A program made the translations under genes and the position numbers. From NCBI GenBank assembly GCA_038748365.1, contig JBCDIZ010000006.1:1-64000 (forward strand): a DNA stretch of 64,000 nucleotides, given 5' to 3'. The notes beneath the pieces are model-generated. The model made no database searches and was not told the DNA's origin. It saw only the letters and a program-made list of their open reading frames with translations. The DNA is from Alterisphingorhabdus sp038748365. GTDB lineage: Bacteria > Pseudomonadota > Alphaproteobacteria > Sphingomonadales > Sphingomonadaceae. Positions 61,218-64,000 of this stretch are shown here, in pieces. Numbering within the stretch: position 1 is the stretch's first letter; each line of letters begins with the position of its first letter.

Positions 61218-62212
61218 TACTGCTCTCCATATCCATAATAGGAGCCGAAACTTCGACCCGTGGGGGAGAATTTCGCGCCATTGAGCAGCAACTGAATATT
61301 CGGGCATCGCGCCACCAGAGACAGCGCATCGCTTAGAGCGGATTCGCTGGTCTTGTCGGCGCGCACCACCATCAATGCCTGACCGACATGGTTGGCCAAC
61401 TCCGAAGCCGGAGAGGCCGACAAGGCCGGTGGGGAATCGAAAATCAGTATGCGATGCGGATCATCCAACGCCAGCTGCGCCAGCAATGCGCTGGTGCGTG
61501 ACGACGCCAGATACTCCGTGTCATTATTGGTCTGCTTTCCTGCCGGTAGCACCGAGAATCCGGGAATATCGGTATCCACGATGCAATTATTTATAGCTAT
61601 ATCCGGGTTACTAAGAGCATCCATAAGCCCCAATTCGCGGTCCAGGCCGAAGATCCGGCTAACACCGGGCTTGGCAAAGTCGGCATCGACCAGGATCACA
61701 CGATAATCGCGTTCAGCAGCAATCGACAGCGCCAGATTGACCGCACAGAATGTCTTACCATCGCCCGATTTGGCCGAGCAGATCAATATCCGCCGCGCCA
61801 GCCCGCCATCGGGACCGGTATCTTCCTCGGCATTTTGCAGCAATTGCCGCTTGACGATGCGGAACTCCTCGGACAGCCCGCTGACCGGGCCGTCGGGAAT
61901 GATGAAATTGGCTTCGCGCAGAGCGTTACGGTCAATTTCCTGCACCTTGCGCGGGCTTTGCGATGGAACGGCGTTTATCTCAGGCCGATCAACAGATTGT
62001 TCGACGTGTGGAGCAACCGGCTTCTCTTCCGGCGCGTTCGCTGTAGCAGCCTCATCCTGCTTTTGAGCAACAGCCTCTTCCGGCGCATCTTTAGATGGCG
62101 CACCTGTTCCGCTCGACCGTCGGATATCGCCGAGATCGTACATTTTCGATGCTCGCTCGAGCAGCGATTCGCCTTCTTTCGATGTTGATGGCAGAGGTGA
62201 ATATCTGGTCAT
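61217..62212 (-). CDS. XrtA-associated tyrosine autokinase (BY-kinase)
   Basis: A 331-residue cytoplasmic BY-kinase. A disordered Ala, Glu and Pro-rich stretch (residues 30-90) is followed by the kinase domain. Walker A is ICSAKSGDGKTFCAVNL (about 144-160), Walker A' RVILVDADFAKPG, and Walker B ILIFDSPPALS. The tail SYYGYGEQ supplies only three tyrosines for autophosphorylation, fewer than in Wzc-type kinases. It works with the chain-length protein encoded just upstream to control polymer length and export. The stop overlaps the next gene by one base. Confidence 0.93.
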   Translation of the reverse strand: MTRYSPLPSTSKEGESLLERASKMYDLGDIRRSSGTGAPSKDAPEEAVAQKQDEAATANAPEEKPVAPHVEQSVDRPEINAVPSQSPRKVQEIDRNALREANFIIPDGPVSGLSEEFRIVKRQLLQNAEEDTGPDGGLARRILICSAKSGDGKTFCAVNLALSIAAERDYRVILVDADFAKPGVSRIFGLDRELGLMDALSNPDIAINNCIVDTDIPGFSVLPAGKQTNNDTEYLASSRTSALLAQLALDDPHRILIFDSPPALSASPASELANHVGQALMVVRADKTSESALSDALSLVARCPNIQLLLNGAKFSPTGRSFGSYYGYGEQ

Positions 62213-62221
62213 TATTTTATC

Positions 62222-63760
62222 CTAAACCACCGATCCGCGCTGAATAAACTCGACCATCAGCAGCACGCTGAACACCGCAACCAGCCCAGCAGTCGCACCG
62301 TAGAACCAGCGCATCTTGCGCTTGCGCAGTACCCGCTGCTTGTTCGTCAATGTCTGTGAGATCGCACCCAGCACCGGCAGGCCCGAGACCTTTTCCAGCT
62401 TTCCAGCCGTGGAGAAGCTGGCATTGATCTGCGCATGGGCAAAGGCGACGCCAATGCCACCGGCAATGCCTGCCGCCAGCACCATCATCAGCAACAGCGG
62501 ACGATTGGGCGCCACCGGCGATGTGGGGTTGGTTGGCGGGTCGGGAACACTGAAGCGCAGCGCATCAGTCTCAGTCTCCACCTGCCCACGCAAGCGTAAT
62601 TCCTCACGCTCTTCAAGCAGCCGGTCATATTGTGCCTTGAGCACTTCATAATCACGATTAATCCGCGCCTGTTCTGCCGCAACTCCGGGTTCAGAAGCCT
62701 GCTTCGAGCGCATAGCTGCAAGGTCGGTTTCCAATGAGCGTTTTCTTGCTGTCAGCGCCTCGACATTCGCCTGACGCTCGGCACGGATGCTCAGCAGCGA
62801 ACTATAGGCCGGATTGGGTGTCTGCACCCCGCCGCCGGAACCGGGAGGCTCGGTCGCAACGCGATTTTCCAGGTCGGAAATACGGCGCTTGATAGCGACA
62901 ATGTCAGGGTGCGAGTCAGTCAAACCGCGCGAACGCAAAGCGGTCAGCTGGCTCTGCGCCTGTGCCAACAGCCCACGCGTCCCGCCAGAACCGGGAACTC
63001 CGGGCGCAGCAATGGTGGCTGGCGTTCCACCAAGTTGTGAGTTGATTGCCGCCAAAGCGCTTTGCGCGGATGACAGCTGAATATCGATCTCTTTCAGCTC
63101 AGACCGCGCATTTTCCAAACGCTGGCTGACCGAACCGACACCGGGCAAAAGGCCGAGATTTTCGGTCTCAAAAGCCACTCGTCGCCCTTCGGCCTCTTCC
63201 AACTCTTTCTGACGCAGCGCCAGCTGATCATCATAGAATTGCAGCGACTTACGCGTCTCGCCACGACCACCGGCCAGATTTTCCTCGATAAATATATCGA
63301 TCAGCTTCTGCACAATATCATGCGCCAACCGCGCATTCTCGCCGTCAGAACGACCAGAGTCAGATGACGTAGCGGTAATCTCAAAAAAGCTGTCTTCTTC
63401 GGACACCACCTGAATCTTGCCGCGCAACGACCCAACCATACCCTCCATCTGGCGTGGGCTGGAGATATTTTGCCCAAGATCAGTCGCGCGGATGACCTTT
63501 TCCAGATTCACCGCAGATGTCAGCGTCTGCTCGACCTGATCAATCTGACGCTGGCGCTCCAACGCAAAATTCTGCGACTCATTGGGCAGGATAGAATTCA
63601 TCTGCACCAGAACCCGCGCACGCGACTGATAGCTGTTGGGGATCATCGCCACAGCCAGCCAACCGAGAACGCAAAGAGCCCAGGCAACAGCCAGCGCCAG
63701 CCAGCGTCTTTGCCAGACGCTGTGCACCGCTATCCTGAATTCGTCATATAAGCCGTTCAT
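62222..63760 (-). CDS. XrtA-system polysaccharide chain-length determinant
   Basis: A 512-residue Wzz/GNVR-type inner membrane protein. One helix near residues 20-42 (LALAVAWALCVLGWLAVAMI) and another near 480-502 bracket a long periplasmic coiled coil (residues about 150-400). VPDPPTNPTSPVAPNRPLLL before the second helix is the usual Pro-rich turn. Its kinase is separate, so this matches two-gene PCP-2 systems. It sets polymer length with the kinase, whose ATG is 10 bases past this stop. Confidence 0.93.
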   Translation of the reverse strand: MNGLYDEFRIAVHSVWQRRWLALAVAWALCVLGWLAVAMIPNSYQSRARVLVQMNSILPNESQNFALERQRQIDQVEQTLTSAVNLEKVIRATDLGQNISSPRQMEGMVGSLRGKIQVVSEEDSFFEITATSSDSGRSDGENARLAHDIVQKLIDIFIEENLAGGRGETRKSLQFYDDQLALRQKELEEAEGRRVAFETENLGLLPGVGSVSQRLENARSELKEIDIQLSSAQSALAAINSQLGGTPATIAAPGVPGSGGTRGLLAQAQSQLTALRSRGLTDSHPDIVAIKRRISDLENRVATEPPGSGGGVQTPNPAYSSLLSIRAERQANVEALTARKRSLETDLAAMRSKQASEPGVAAEQARINRDYEVLKAQYDRLLEEREELRLRGQVETETDALRFSVPDPPTNPTSPVAPNRPLLLMMVLAAGIAGGIGVAFAHAQINASFSTAGKLEKVSGLPVLGAISQTLTNKQRVLRKRKMRWFYGATAGLVAVFSVLLMVEFIQRGSVV

Positions 63761-63796
63761 CGTATCCCTTTATTCTTCGTCCCTGCTCTCGAACTA

Positions 63797-64000
63797 TCAA
63801 AACGCGCTTTGCGGAATGATGATGACATCACCCGGCTGCAGCAGAACATTGGCCCGACTGTCGCCGCGTTTGAGTAAGTCCCCGAGACGCACACTATATT
63901 CCTTCTGCAAGCCCGTCTCCGGATCGACCCGCAGCAGCTTGGCGCGGTTGCCCGCGGCAAATTCTGACAAACCGCCAACAGCAATCATCGCATCGAGCAA
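63797..64000 (-). CDS. Polysaccharide export protein, C-terminal part (partial)
   Basis: The stop is at 63797 and the frame is open to the window edge, so only the last 67 or so residues are seen. They read LDAMIAVGGLSEFAAGNRAK and LGDLLKRGDSRANVLLQPGD with a VIIIPQSAF end. The AVGGLSEFA and LQPGDVIIIP phrases are typical of the SLBB part of Wza-like XrtA export proteins. It should be an outer membrane lipoprotein guiding the polymer out. The start lies outside the window. Confidence 0.85.
   Translation of the reverse strand: MLDAMIAVGGLSEFAAGNRAKLLRVDPETGLQKEYSVRLGDLLKRGDSRANVLLQPGDVIIIPQSAF

Overview
The window is chromosomal DNA of a Sphingomonadales alphaproteobacterium (Sphingopyxis/Sphingorhabdus/Parasphingorhabdus-like). 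Three things support this: the gene orders trpA-accD-folC and pckA/chvI-chvG-hprK-rapZ-IIA-ptsH, a complete XrtA-type exopolysaccharide locus, and dispersed inverted repeats of the CCGTTCG...TGTCGAA and CTCCCC...GGGGAG kinds that I associate with sphingomonads. Placement below order level is inference. The window is densely coding, and no gap between genes exceeds about 260 bases. I found no rRNA, tRNA, CRISPR array, insertion sequence or prophage.

Layout. 1-2.5 kb: end of trpA, then accD and folC. 2.5-6.0 kb (minus): a TPR membrane protein, an AmpG-like permease, a DUF1223 protein and a single-domain response regulator. 6.1-11.1 kb (plus): RsuA/RluB-type pseudouridine synthase, rsmD, a UvrD/PcrA helicase and an L,D-transpeptidase. 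11.2-14.7 kb (minus): a large autotransporter whose passenger contains a duplicated segment of about 275 residues. 14.9-18.0 kb (plus): MFS exporter, cysK and an NRDE-family protein. 18.0-22.0 kb (minus): a tiny Asp-rich secreted protein, an acyl-CoA dehydrogenase, a MerR regulator with a visible operator, a lipoprotein and hisI. 22.1-24.4 kb (plus): purF and an SDR gene. 24.5-29.3 kb (minus): photolyase, SDR, cyclopropane-fatty-acid synthase and a serine hydrolase, spaced as one operon. 29.5-32.0 kb (plus): esterase, rppH and a DUF481 protein. 32.0-38.7 kb: TPR lipoprotein-like secreted protein, rsmB, small ORF, guaB, M28 peptidase and a DUF937/DUF3597/DUF937 group.

38.7-46.3 kb: pckA faces away from a run of chvI, chvG, hprK, rapZ, an EIIA-Man gene, ptsH and an rRNA methyltransferase gene. 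This is the standard alphaproteobacterial link between envelope/acid sensing, the regulatory PTS and gluconeogenesis. A META-domain lipoprotein follows. 46.5-51.4 kb: rmuC, a small orphan ORF in AT-richer DNA, def and recR (minus), then fmt and truA (plus).

51.5-64.0 kb (minus, running off the right edge) is the XrtA/PEP-CTERM polysaccharide locus. In transcription order it holds an export protein (partial), chain-length determinant, tyrosine autokinase, outer-membrane beta-barrel protein, AAA ATPase, polysaccharide deacetylase, FemAB-like acyltransferase, glycosyltransferase, exosortase A with a fused EpsI domain, and an amidotransferase. Together these should make, control and export an exopolysaccharide and sort PEP-CTERM proteins. 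No PEP-CTERM substrate protein is encoded in the window.

Most of this is recognisable biology. The less explained parts are the DUF937/DUF3597 cluster with its shared C-terminal motif, the duplicated autotransporter passenger, the operator-in-spacer promoter of the MerR gene, the terminator hairpin placed just before guaB, and three families of dispersed inverted repeats that sit against gene starts and ends.
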